Below, piece by piece: positions 29,656 through 36,864 of a stretch of 64,000 bases of DNA. Numbering within the stretch: position 1 is the first letter of the stretch; each line of letters begins with the position of its first letter. The notes beneath the pieces are model-generated. The model saw only the letters and a list, made by a program, of their open reading frames with translations. It was not told where the DNA came from and ran no database searches. The DNA lies in the NCBI RefSeq assembly GCF_023061285.1, contig NZ_JAKGAM010000014.1, positions 1 through 64,000 of the forward strand, written 5' to 3'. Both the position numbers and the translations under genes were made by a program. The stretch is from Chromohalobacter nigrandesensis. Lineage in GTDB: Bacteria; Pseudomonadota; Gammaproteobacteria; Pseudomonadales; Halomonadaceae.

Positions 29656-30036
29656 TTACCAAATATTAGCCTTTTCATCGAAATCAGGGCGCTGCACTGG
29701 AACGACACAGAAACGATGGCCGCTAGGTGCTTCCAGTATAGAAAAATCACGTACTTGCCCTACCTTCTTCGCGCCTAATCGCTCTAACCGCGCCACCTCT
29801 GCGTCAATGTCATCGGTTTCTATATCGAGATGGACACGACTGGGGTGACTCACCTTCTGAACGAGCATTAACGGTTGTGACGGGTCGACCTCGAGTCCCC
29901 GATAGTTTTCGTCCTCCGGCTCCGCATTGTAGCTGAAGACCTTGCAGCCCAGTGCCGCACCCCAGAATGCCGCATCACCGTCTAACTGATCAGCCTCACA
30001 ATCTATTACAAGTGCCTGCAATCTACTCTTATGCAT
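29656..30036 (-). CDS. VOC-family (glyoxalase/dioxygenase-fold) protein
   Basis: 126 residues from ATG 30036, which follows GAGGAG; the longer upstream frame has no support. The fold is recognised by ALVIDCEADQLDGDAAFWGAALG at the N-terminus, VHLDIETDDIDAEVARLERLGA in the middle and FSILEAPSGHRFCVVPVQ at the end. These give the two beta-alpha-beta-beta-beta modules and a potential metal site (His, Glu). It resembles proteins of the resistance/lyase part of the superfamily, but no substrate can be assigned. An imperfect inverted repeat just upstream (about 30056-30096) is faintly attC-like. Confidence 0.85.
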   Translation of the reverse strand: MHKSRLQALVIDCEADQLDGDAAFWGAALGCKVFSYNAEPEDENYRGLEVDPSQPLMLVQKVSHPSRVHLDIETDDIDAEVARLERLGAKKVGQVRDFSILEAPSGHRFCVVPVQRPDFDEKANIW

Positions 30037-30163
30037 AAAAAACTCCTCTAGACTCTTAACGAACCCGTAGAAATCCCAACTACGAGTTACCTCTACTGCA
30101 TCTCGCCTTAATTTTACCAACCATCAAACCTGATCGTTTTTCGTTATATCGTCGCTCACCAAC

Positions 30164-30337
30164 TCAAGCCCCTTGACGCCGATTAAAGGCGGTACTTAAA
30201 ATAAAAGATCGACAGGCCAGCTTGTGCTCAATCAGGTAATGCACGGCGTGCTCAAAGGTGCCAGGCTGCAGTTGGTCCTGATAGTTGATCACCACCATGG
30301 CGTTCTGATCATGGTTGTAGGGCTTGAAGCGAAGCAT
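30164..30337 (-). pseudogene. IS1182-family transposase, N-terminal remnant
   Basis: A frame of 57 codons from ATG 30337 (GGAG upstream) reads MLRFKPYNHDQNAMVVINYQ, then QLQPGTFEHAVHYLIEHKL. IS1182-type transposases begin this way, with a Y-DQ motif and a PGTFE-x3-H-LI-H segment. After HKL the original continuation (LSIFYFKY) is in another frame, so a one-base indel is followed by early termination. The rest of the element is missing. Confidence 0.7.
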
Positions 30338-30403
30338 GCCGACCACTCCTCATCTGTTTACCCGATCCTACCAAAACCAAGGTGTCAGCGGAGTTTTCCT
30401 ATA

Positions 30404-30484
30404 GCCTCAACGCTGGGCACAGCGGCGCCACGACAGTGGCGTCCGGCGGCCGAAGGCCGCGTATTGATGCACCTGGTTATGTGC
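30404..30484 (-). repeat. attC-like site (cassette recombination site) 1
   Basis: On the reverse strand it runs from CATAACCAGGTGCA to TGTGCCCAGCGTTGAGG, with two internal GC hairpins. The outer arms pair imperfectly and the ends carry AAC and GTT cores. The stop codon of the membrane-protein gene overlaps its first core, as is common in cassettes. It contains the motif GTATTGATGC (plus strand), repeated in the site at 36790. Confidence 0.55.
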
Positions 30485-30800
30485 CTTTTTCGTTGATTTC
30501 ATGCATAGCCTTGGAATAAGCAATCAAACCACCGACAAAAAAACCGGTTGCCACAGCTGGCAGAAGCTCAGTAATGAAAGCTACAGCATACACATCTCTC
30601 TCCGGCAATCCTTTCAAGTATGGGACCGGTATCAGAAGCACGAACCCCATCTTAATGAGGTATTGATTGAACGACCCTATTGTTAGCCAAGCCTGCCTAA
30701 TTTTCGGAGAAGACTGCTTTAACTTAAACAATGCCCAGGAAAAATAGGTCACAGGGATTGCTAGAAAAAGTGTGATAACACCGATTTTAACCAACGACAT
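30477..30800 (-). CDS. Small membrane protein, integron-cassette-like
   Basis: 107 residues with a hydrophobic N-terminal span (IGVITLFLAIPVTYFSWALF), a middle span (YLIKMGFVLLIPVPYL) and a C-terminal span (ELLPAVATGFFVGGLIAYS). No family is recognised. It is framed by attC-like sites at 30404 and 30825 and points the same way as the other cassette genes. The ribosome site (GAGAGGAA) is further than usual from the ATG, so the start is uncertain. Confidence 0.65.
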   Translation of the reverse strand: MSLVKIGVITLFLAIPVTYFSWALFKLKQSSPKIRQAWLTIGSFNQYLIKMGFVLLIPVPYLKGLPERDVYAVAFITELLPAVATGFFVGGLIAYSKAMHEINEKGT

Positions 30801-30824
30801 AGATTGGACGATTCCTCTCTTTTA

Positions 30825-30887
30825 CACATAACGCCAGCCATCAGCCGTGCGACGTCAGGAGCATCGCCTGGATGGCCTTGTTAGATG
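30825..30887 (-). repeat. attC site 2
   Basis: The plus strand reads ACATAACGCCAGCCATC on the left and GATGGCCTTGTTAGATG on the right; the ends are complementary (TAAC...GTTA, GCCATC...GATGGC) with an extra-helical mismatch, the classic folded attC of about 60 bases. It lies directly after the stop of the GIY-YIG-like gene. Confidence 0.75.
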
Positions 30888-30893
30888 GCAAAC

Positions 30894-31202
30894 TTACCGG
30901 TCGCCACAGGGGAAGTTATACTGATTCCTGATCTCTTGTTCAATCTGTACTCGTCCAGCGGACTGGAGATGCGGTATGTAGTAAACCGTGACCATCAACG
31001 TGCCGCTACAATTCCGTTTCCAACAATCGGCTCGATCATGATCCGCAACTCGCGATTTAACGGTAGCCGACTCACCACAATCAACCGGCTGGAATTGATC
31101 GCCTGACGAACAAACAATCACGTAAACGCCAGACTTATCCTGAAGCTCATCGGTAGAGCCATAAGGCCCATCAAACTCGTAGTTTGCAACATTTAAGGAC
31201 AT
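30894..31202 (-). CDS. GIY-YIG-like small protein in a cassette
   Basis: 102 residues. A GIY-YIG-type layout can be seen: SGVYVIVCSSGD (GIY strand), VDCGES (YIG strand), the helix VKSRVADHDRADCW, and a downstream QIEQEIRNQYNFPCG with the expected Glu. GIY-YIG domains cut DNA, but short cassette-borne versions have no known role and the two signature tripeptides are degenerate here. AAGGAGGAACT before the ATG is a strong ribosome site. It is flanked by attC sites at 30825 and 31222. Confidence 0.65.
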   Translation of the reverse strand: MSLNVANYEFDGPYGSTDELQDKSGVYVIVCSSGDQFQPVDCGESATVKSRVADHDRADCWKRNCSGTLMVTVYYIPHLQSAGRVQIEQEIRNQYNFPCGDR

Positions 31203-31221
31203 AGTTCCTCCTTCATTTTGC

Positions 31222-31296
31222 CACCCAACGCCGCGCTCTGCGGCAAATTTGGAGCGCAGCGGAAAATTTGTCCGGCAGCAGCGCTTTGTTATGCAT
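31222..31296 (-). repeat. attC site 3
   Basis: About 75 bases. It runs from CACCCAACGCCGCGC to GCGCTTTGTTATGCAT on the plus strand, with an internal pair CTCTGCGGCAAATTT / AAATTTGTCCGGCAG. The end cores are CCCAAC and GTTATGC. It follows the stop of the PIN-like gene by a few bases. Confidence 0.75.
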
Positions 31297-32332
31297 TACT
31301 GACCGTAACCAGCCTTACTTCTGTTTGCACTCTAAGATACTCATAAACCGCCCGAACCTTTTTTACAAAGTTCTCATCTCTTGATAATAATAAGTTACAG
31401 AATGAGGCCATTGATGCGTGACTATTATCACTCATAGCGGCAACAAATCGTCTTTCCTTATGTACTTTGGAGTCGGGGAAGTAGCCAAGAGTATTAAGCA
31501 TGTTATACATACCGTTTACCTTCTGGTGTAGATGGTAAGGTCTGTCAGGGTAAATAGGGTTTATGCGGATCTGGAAAAAGTCTTCTAAGCTGTTGATGTG
31601 ATCGTTTTTTGGAAGCTTAACTTTGAAAGCATCCCATATTTTTTCGATAACATTCGGTGACTCTATGTTATTTAATTCCTTTGGGCCTATACCCACTGAC
31701 TCTCTGTAGGACTTTATTCCATTCCACTCCTTCGTATCAGGAATGTCTTTTGACATCGTATTTTCAAGCTCATGAAGCGTAGATTTATATTGCTCCATCA
31801 TTAGTTCGGAATACTCTCTAATCTGCGCCCTCATTTCAACAGGAAGTTCATCAGAGTTTTCGAGCATACCGCCCATAAGCTGTGCAAAAGCAGCCAACTG
31901 TTCCTCATGAATATCGGAAATGCTATCACCCGATCTTCCGCCCGAAAACTTGAACAGCCACTGGTGCATTGAATTTTCAATGCTTCCATATTCATTATCA
32001 TTGCTACAGTGTTCTTCGAATGCTTCAAATACGTCCCTGCTAGTGATAGTCGCTTTGTCAGTTACAATGAAGCCAGGCTGCTCAACAACGATTTTTAAAT
32101 GATATGAATCAAGGTCTTTTAGAACATTAAGAAAGTCGTTTTCATAGCCAGCAGATCGTCTTATCTCTTTGAGAGTTTCGTCAGAATAAACAATCTGAAA
32201 CTTGTCCATAAGCTCTCGCCCAAAACTACCCACGCTATTTTTAACGAAAAGATCGAGTATGTTTTGATCTAAGTATAGTGTCGGCTTTCCTGAATAATTC
32301 GGTGTAGAATCCATGCTCATCTCAGCTTGCAT
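31289..32332 (-). CDS. PIN-like domain protein in a cassette
   Basis: 347 residues. Four spaced acidic positions fit a PIN-type nuclease: LYLDQNILDLF at the N-terminus, YSDETLKEI about 25 residues later, and MSDNSHASM plus LSRDENFVKK near the C-terminus. The middle is a long helical insertion. Larger PIN-like proteins of this kind are often found in defence islands and cassette arrays; activity is not shown. The first ATG overlaps the attC core (GTTATGC); ATGs at 32320 and 32314 are possible starts. It is strongly AT-rich compared with the chromosome. Confidence 0.65.
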   Translation of the reverse strand: MQAEMSMDSTPNYSGKPTLYLDQNILDLFVKNSVGSFGRELMDKFQIVYSDETLKEIRRSAGYENDFLNVLKDLDSYHLKIVVEQPGFIVTDKATITSRDVFEAFEEHCSNDNEYGSIENSMHQWLFKFSGGRSGDSISDIHEEQLAAFAQLMGGMLENSDELPVEMRAQIREYSELMMEQYKSTLHELENTMSKDIPDTKEWNGIKSYRESVGIGPKELNNIESPNVIEKIWDAFKVKLPKNDHINSLEDFFQIRINPIYPDRPYHLHQKVNGMYNMLNTLGYFPDSKVHKERRFVAAMSDNSHASMASFCNLLLSRDENFVKKVRAVYEYLRVQTEVRLVTVSNA

Positions 32333-32399
32333 AACGCCTAGCTCACCGGGAAAGTGCGAGCGTAGCGAGTATTTTGTCCGGTGGAGCTACTTGTTAGCA
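32329..32399 (-). repeat. attC site 4 (best preserved)
   Basis: The left end GCATAACGCCTAGCTCACCGG and the right end CCGGTGGAGCTACTTGTTAG fold together: TAGCTC pairs with GAGCTA and ACCGG with CCGGT, with an extra-helical base. AAC and GTT cores are at the ends. It is about 71 bases long, bridging the PIN-like and the endonuclease-like genes. Confidence 0.8.
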
Positions 32400-32400
32400 C

Positions 32401-33312
32401 TTAATCTATTAACTCCACGAAGATATCGATTGCTCTTTCAGGGTCTTCTTCGGCATCAACCAATTCATCGACTATAGAATCATACAACTTCCAAAGCCTG
32501 TGAGCATGACCGTCAAGGGAAAGCCCGGATTCATCAAAGTCCATGTAGCCTAAATCACTTAGATGACGAAATTCCTCACTGTGGTATTCCTCCGTTTTTC
32601 CAAGCTCCATTAATAGATCAGCCAGCGGCACCGAACATCCACCGTTTTTAATCATAATGTCTAGGACTTCACGAATAATATTCCATTCAACGGAATTAAC
32701 TGTAGCCCTCATTTTCTGACACTTTTCTACGAGATCAGAGTAGTTTTCTTCGATGTACTCAACATCAATTACCGACTCTTCATGGGAAGCCTCCTCTTCG
32801 CCTTCATCCGAAACGCCAAAGTATTCGGAAAATTCATTCAACCAATAGTCTTGGATGTATTCGGCGAGGCGATCACCCGTCCAGTAGTCAATTCTTCGGT
32901 CATTTCCCTTTTGTCTAGCCTTGCCAATAAACGCTCTTGCCTTTTCGTTGATGTCACCGGTCGTAGCGACTACAAAACGTGAAATGAAATAAGTGGCATG
33001 ATCCTTAATATCATGAATTTCCTTATCAAAAGCTTCTTCAGCTTGATTCTTAACCTCCTTTACGGAGTTCTTAGAGCCACCACTACTGTAGACCAAGCTT
33101 CCTTTTTTGAACTGAACCCCAACATAACTTTTAAGATTTTCTGGCTGAGTCAGCTCATAGTATTCGATATCGATGCCAACTTCGTCTGGCCCTCCCGTGA
33201 ACTTCACCCCCTTGCATCCCATCTTCTTCAATACTGGCACAAAGATGTCTTTGGCCATCTTATGTTCATGCAAGCCATTGAGGAGTTCGAGTATCTGTTC
33301 CTTATTTAACAT
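32401..33312 (-). CDS. Restriction-endonuclease-like (PD-(D/E)XK) protein in a cassette
   Basis: 303 residues from ATG 33312 (AGAGAGG upstream). The N-terminal domain looks like an Mrr/PD-(D/E)XK nuclease: FVPVLKKMGCKGVKFTGGPD, EVGIDIEYYEL with the catalytic Asp, then YVGVQFKKG carrying the Q-x-K. The segment from about residue 165 is very acidic (EGEEEASHEE) and leads to a C-terminal helical domain, probably for recognition or protein contacts. It could act in phage or plasmid restriction. It has attC sites on both sides, so it moves as a cassette. Confidence 0.65.
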   Translation of the reverse strand: MLNKEQILELLNGLHEHKMAKDIFVPVLKKMGCKGVKFTGGPDEVGIDIEYYELTQPENLKSYVGVQFKKGSLVYSSGGSKNSVKEVKNQAEEAFDKEIHDIKDHATYFISRFVVATTGDINEKARAFIGKARQKGNDRRIDYWTGDRLAEYIQDYWLNEFSEYFGVSDEGEEEASHEESVIDVEYIEENYSDLVEKCQKMRATVNSVEWNIIREVLDIMIKNGGCSVPLADLLMELGKTEEYHSEEFRHLSDLGYMDFDESGLSLDGHAHRLWKLYDSIVDELVDAEEDPERAIDIFVELID

Positions 33313-33330
33313 CCACACCCTCTCTCTGTA

Positions 33331-33392
33331 GTGCTAACTGTTAAGCATTTATTCGCCGTGCGCAGCATGGCGAATAAATGCCTGTTGGACTA
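33331..33392 (-). repeat. attC site 5
   Basis: Left arm GCTAACTGTTAAGCATTTAT and right arm ATAAATGCCTGTTGGAC pair over GCATTTATTCGCC / GGCGAATAAATGC. The right core GTTGGAC fits the GTTRRRY consensus exactly. It is the site closest to the nested insertion sequences. Confidence 0.78.
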
Positions 33393-33551
33393 AGCCGCCT
33401 CTCAGGCGGCTATACAAGCTTCTATAGGATATTGTATTGATCGACGTGCGGTCTGACGGCGTCAGGCCGCGTGCTGAGGGTCCTGTAGTGACACGTTCGG
33501 GCCATGGTGTGGACCATGATGACGCACTCTTCCGGACCTAGTTGCCCCCAA
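33393..33551. other. Short spacer between attC 5 and the IS5-type element
   Basis: A small GC hairpin (GCCGCCT-CTC-AGGCGGC, about 33395-33411) starts this stretch. Nothing else is recognised. A 61-codon reverse frame crosses it into the IS and has no relatives that I know. Confidence 0.4.
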
Positions 33552-33552
33552 C

Positions 33553-34406
33553 CTAGGTTTTGTACGAAAAGTCGGCGCGCAGACAGCGATTTATGCAAGC
33601 TAGGCATACCATGGCGCGAAAGCTACGGACCAACTTCTCGTAGCGTGTGGCGATTCGCCGGAGTTCCTTGAGCCAGCTAAAGCTACGTTTGACGGCATTG
33701 CGCTCCCGGTATCAGGGTTTGTCGAATCCCCGAGGCAGTCCAGGGCGCGGTTTTCGAAGCATCTTGCGCTGCGCAATGACCGGCTTCATCCGGTGCCGGT
33801 CGCAGTAGTGACGTAGCGCATCACTATCGTAGCCTTTGTCTGCCACGATATAGCGACAACGCTTGCGGGGCCGGCCCACGCGTCCTGGCAGATGGATGGT
33901 TTCCATCGTGGCCATAAAATGATGCGTGTCGGCGTCTTGACCCGGTGACAAGGTGAAAGTGAGTGGCCACCCATGTCGGTCGCAAACAAGATGGATCTTG
34001 GTGGTCAAACCGCCGCGACTTTGGCCCAGGGCATGGCCTATCGGTTCGTTCGAGCCCCTTTTTTACCGCCTCCCGAGGCAGCCCGCGTCGCACGAACGGC
34101 GGTGGAGTCGATCATCCAGGTATCCAGGTCCATCAAGCCATCTTCGCGAAGCTTGAGCTGGAGACGGGCCAGCACGGCCTCGAAAGTGCCGTCGTCACGC
34201 CACTGACGAAATCGGGCATACACCGTGCTCCAAGGGCCATAGCGTTCTGGCATGTCACGCCATTTGGCCCCAGAGCACAGCACCCAGAAGATGCCGTTCA
34301 ATATCTGACGGTCATCCCGCCTTGGCCGGCCCATCGGCTGATGCGGTGAAACGATGTCCTTGATCAGCGACCAGCTGTGCTCGGAAAGCTCGTAGCGTCC
34401 TGTCAT
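33553..34406 (-). pseudogene. IS427-group transposase, frameshift-fused and interrupted by a stop
   Basis: The first frame starts at ATG 34406 (MTGRYELSEHSWSLIKDI) and holds GRPRRDDRQILNGIFWVLCS and WMIDSTAVRA with the first catalytic Asp. At GGTAAAAAAGG a slippery A run permits a -1 shift into the second frame (NEPIGHALGQSRGGLTTKIH, then YIVADKGYDSD). After GFDKP a TGA at 33712-33714 replaces a sense codon; beyond it the C-terminal DDE part continues in frame (YRERNAVKRSFSWLKEL with the Glu region). So the element carries both a programmed shift and an inactivating nonsense mutation. Confidence 0.78.
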
Positions 34407-34467
34407 AACGCACCTATGCGGCTGCAACATGGGCAAAATTAACAGAACGGACTTTTCGTACAAACCC
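33556..34467 (-). mobile_element. IS5-family (IS427-group) insertion sequence
   Basis: The terminal inverted repeats are GGTTTTGTACGAAAAGTC at the left and, read inward from the right, GGGTTTGTACGAAAAGTC. Each end abuts CTAG/CTA, suggesting that CTAG is the duplicated target. Length is about 0.91 kb with two overlapping transposase frames, as in the IS427 group. It is inserted in an older IS3-type remnant (34471-34585). Confidence 0.82.
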
Positions 34468-34470
34468 TAG

Positions 34471-34585
34471 GCCGACATCTCCATTCAGGTAGTGCTGCAC
34501 CACTTACAGCTTAAACTGGTCGCTGTACTGGTTCTTCATAGAAACACCCCGAAGATTAGATTGGGTGTCCAACTTTCGGGGTGCA
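34471..34585 (-). mobile_element. IS3-family 5' end remnant, split by the IS5-type insertion
   Basis: The reverse strand starts with the end-like TGCACCCCGAAAGTTGGACA, followed by an ATG at 34539 and MKNQYSDQFKL, a TAA stop, then VVQHYLNGDVG. This is the helix-turn-helix start of an IS150/IS3-type OrfA (K-Q-Y-x-x-F-K-L-x-VVQHYL). The frame is broken by the stop and then by the IS5-type element; the rest of the IS3 element is not visible on the other side. Confidence 0.65.
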
Positions 34586-34682
34586 GTTCAGCACCCGAAG
34601 GGCGTGGAGGTATTTGTCGGGTTCACGTACTCGTTAGAGAAGAGCTGGACTATTATCCGTGCCATTGACTGAGTCCGTTACA

Positions 34683-35555
34683 TTACGCCGAAAACCTGCC
34701 CAGAAGATCGGCCAACGGCCTAGTTTTACGACCACCCTGAGAGAGAGTAGAGCCCTGCTCCCAACTTTCAATATCAACGCCACTTTGAATCAAAAAAGAT
34801 CTCTGCTCCGAAGTCAAGTTTATTTGCTCACTATTGTAAACGGAGAAGTCCCACTCGGGAAATACATTTAATCGCTTATACCTAATAACAGACCCATTGT
34901 ATGAAATAACGTTCTTCCTATTAAGCGACTGCCTTTCCATCATGTTATTTATAGCAGTATCATACGACATGATATCAATATTCATACTCTTTGCCGTAGC
35001 TGCTATATTTAATTTCCTCTCCCTTGTTTTGTTTTTATCTTCTGAGCGCCCATAAATCAGCTCAAATGCAAATTCAGTTGGATTGTCCCGCATATTGATT
35101 GGCTGATACAGAAGCTCGAAAAATCGCAGAATCTCACCTTTATTTTCTTTGACATATATCTGCCACTGCTGCATCTGCTGAAGTGCATGATTAAACTTTG
35201 CCGTATAATCTAGGCTTCCAACTTTAAAGAACTTATCTTCGGGAAGCTCAAACTCACCAAAAACAACCCTCCATCCATCCGATTTCTTAGATAGGTAAGC
35301 ATAGTCCGTCTTCAAGCTACCAATTGGGCACTTACTAAGGACCATGTTCTGGTGAAAAAAATTTTTGTACGTGTTGTGAACAGAGAAAAGCTCCGTATTT
35401 GCCTCAAAATACGATTGAATTCTTTGCTCTTTCTGGGAACCAGCCTCTTGCTTGCTATCGATAACAGCCAGAAGGCCATCTCTAATCCTATGCTTTTCCT
35501 CCACGGAGGGAGTGTATTCTCTCTTAAAAGTAATCATTGGTTCCTCTGTTGCCAC
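34683..35555 (-). CDS. DUF4263 protein, Shedu-like antiphage nuclease
   Basis: 290 residues from a GTG at 35555 with GAGGAGG eight bases upstream. The C-terminal half shows the DUF4263/SduA nuclease core: PIGSLKTDYAYLSKK (Asp), WRVVFGEFELPEDKFFK (E-x-E-x-P and Lys) and the helix TAKFNHALQQMQQWQIYV. Shedu is a single-gene defence system in which DUF4263 is a PD-(D/E)XK nuclease. The coding sequence is AT-rich and located among cassettes and IS fragments, a typical defence-gene setting. Antiphage activity is inferred from the family only. Confidence 0.75.
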   Translation of the reverse strand: MATEEPMITFKREYTPSVEEKHRIRDGLLAVIDSKQEAGSQKEQRIQSYFEANTELFSVHNTYKNFFHQNMVLSKCPIGSLKTDYAYLSKKSDGWRVVFGEFELPEDKFFKVGSLDYTAKFNHALQQMQQWQIYVKENKGEILRFFELLYQPINMRDNPTEFAFELIYGRSEDKNKTRERKLNIAATAKSMNIDIMSYDTAINNMMERQSLNRKNVISYNGSVIRYKRLNVFPEWDFSVYNSEQINLTSEQRSFLIQSGVDIESWEQGSTLSQGGRKTRPLADLLGRFSA

Positions 35556-36001
35556 TTAAACAACCTCCTCAAAACGATCAAATCGTCAACTCCAACTCTA
35601 ACAGGTATTAGACAGCGCGCTCGTTTTCCCTCTTGAACGAGCAGGCGCGTTCAATAATCTTATCTAGCCCGACCTTTATTTTTTAACTCATTGATTTTAA
35701 ATAAAACAAAGAACAACTCGGCGCGTTATGCAGAATTCGCGTGCCTGCTGCCTTTGCCGGCTCGGTCACCCTGGAACCGACACCAACCCTGCCTCGTTAC
35801 CTCTTCACCCACGCTACCGCCAAGCAAAGCACTGAACGCTTCACCACCCGGTTCATTAGGTTGTATCGGCAACATCAAACAATACTTAACCTAGCGTAAT
35901 TTAACGTCGATTAACATACCGCTACACGAAAGGCGTACACACAAAAACGCCCACGCCGGTGTGTGAGCGGCACGGGCGTGGGGTTCAGCGGTGCGTGTGG
36001 C
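35556..36001. other. Gene-free stretch: 5' side of Shedu-like gene and repeat B spacer
   Basis: No gene is seen. From 35621 on this is the first copy of repeat B (downstream region of mmsA). It includes the duplicated terminator 35943-35979 and the shared intergenic motif around 35855-35920. Confidence 0.6.
35943..35979 (-). terminator. Terminator, duplicated with the mmsA remnant
   Basis: Hairpin CGCCCGTGCCG...CGGCGTGGGCG followed on the reverse strand by TTTTT. It is equivalent to the mmsA terminator at 38128-38161. Confidence 0.75.
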
Positions 36002-36245
36002 TTAGGAGGGGAAGCTGAACTGGGCGGTTTCCTGGTCGCTGCGCTTCGGCCAGCGTTGGGAGATCGCCTTGCGGCGGGTGTAGAAGCGCACGGCGTCGGG
36101 GCCATAGGCGTGCAGGTCGCCAAACAGCGAGTCCTTCCAGCCGCCGAGGCTGTGGAAGGCGACCGGCAGCGGCAGTGGAACGTTGATGCCGAACATACCG
36201 ACTTCGATGGCGTCGGCAAAGCGGCGCCTGTCTTCTCCGCTACGA
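36002..36245 (-). pseudogene. mmsA 3' fragment (second copy)
   Basis: On the reverse strand the frame reads [20 protein letters not shown], then [20 protein letters not shown], ending [10 protein letters not shown] and a stop, matching the last 75 residues of the intact MmsA at 38185. Upstream of about 36245 the similarity stops abruptly. Amino-acid identity is about 95 percent by eye, so the copy was maintained or acquired from a close relative rather than being an old paralogue. Confidence 0.88.
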
Positions 36246-36448
36246 GAGCTTTCTTATATAACATTTGAATTCAGGTATGACCGTTAGAGGCACTACTCAA
36301 TTCTCGTAAGGCGGAGGCTTCCATCCTAATCTTTTTTCAGCCATCTTTATGATGATGCCTAACACACAAGTCAAGAATATTTTTAAAAATAGCGAGCAGC
36401 CCTTCTGCCTAATAATTTATTGTACCCGACGAGCGACACCATCAAGAA
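36246..36448. other. AT-rich spacer with cassette-like cores
   Basis: On the reverse strand GTTAGGC (36364 area) is a perfect GTTRRRY core, and a 15-codon frame (MAEKRLGWKPPPYEN) follows it with no supported ribosome site. A second core pair (CTCTAAC near 36280) stands before the mmsA fragment. No complete attC can be drawn by eye. Confidence 0.35.
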
Positions 36449-36778
36449 TCAACTTCTCCAAAGTGCCATTTGAATAAGCTTGTTGCCATCGATACTGGCA
36501 CGGAAACATTTGAGACCCATTGCCAGAAAGAAATTGCATTTTGAAGTTACTATTAACTGAATACGCGTTGTTTTTGAGCCATCTTTTGTAGCCAAAATAT
36601 TAAAGTTAACCACTCTTTGCATGACCTGATTTTTCATGCCCATGACGCTTTCTCTAGCACCCTCATTCGCCCAGCGTGCCTCATAAGTCTCATCAGAGAT
36701 AGCAATTATTCCACTATCTCGCTCAAGAGTAGTAATACTAAGATTTGATTCGGCTATCCCAGCAATTATTGCGGGCAT
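36449..36778 (-). CDS. Hypothetical protein, cassette-like
   Basis: 109 residues, start supported by GGAGGAG. No family is recognised. The sequence contains IIAGIAESNLSITTLERDSG and a DGSKTTRIQL segment, giving an alternating beta-rich look similar to small secreted or lipoprotein domains, but without a signal peptide. It lies left of the attC-like site at 36790 and points the same way as the other cassette genes. Confidence 0.6.
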   Translation of the reverse strand: MPAIIAGIAESNLSITTLERDSGIIAISDETYEARWANEGARESVMGMKNQVMQRVVNFNILATKDGSKTTRIQLIVTSKCNFFLAMGLKCFRASIDGNKLIQMALWRS

Positions 36779-36789
36779 CGGTTTTCTCC

Positions 36790-36864
36790 TCCGTGGGAGT
36801 TATCGATGCGTGTCCACTAAACCGGGGGAAGTCCACCACGTATTGATGCGCATTGTTAGAACCT
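36790..36864 (-). repeat. attC-like site 6 (degenerate)
   Basis: The plus-strand right end is GTATTGATGCGCATTGTTAGAAC; the left end GTTATCGATGCGTG pairs with it imperfectly (CGATGCG / CGCATTG), and inner TCCACT / AGTCCACC strengthens the fold. One core has GAT in place of GTT (reverse strand). The GTATTGATGC motif is shared with attC-like site 1. Confidence 0.5.

Larger units (their letters stand above)
35621..36245 (-). repeat. Imperfect direct repeat B, copy 1 (mmsA 3' end and downstream)
   Basis: About 625 bases that match 37799-38428 with many substitutions in the intergenic part and few in the coding part. It contains the last 75 or so codons of an mmsA gene plus its terminator and flank. 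The two copies are in the same orientation and enclose 1.55 kb with three cassette-like genes. Confidence 0.88.

Noticed and set aside
30404-33392. CRISPR array
   Set aside because: The repeats are attC-like, 60-80 bases long, with variable sequence and genes between them; there is no regular short repeat with unique spacers, and no cas gene.
33422-33607. A 61-codon reverse frame crossing the left end of the IS5-type element
   Set aside because: It starts inside the IS, passes its inverted repeat and shows no domain; a chance frame.
36311-36358. Mini-frame MAEKRLGWKPPPYEN on the reverse strand
   Set aside because: Only 15 codons with no clear ribosome site; kept as a comment on the spacer, not as a gene.
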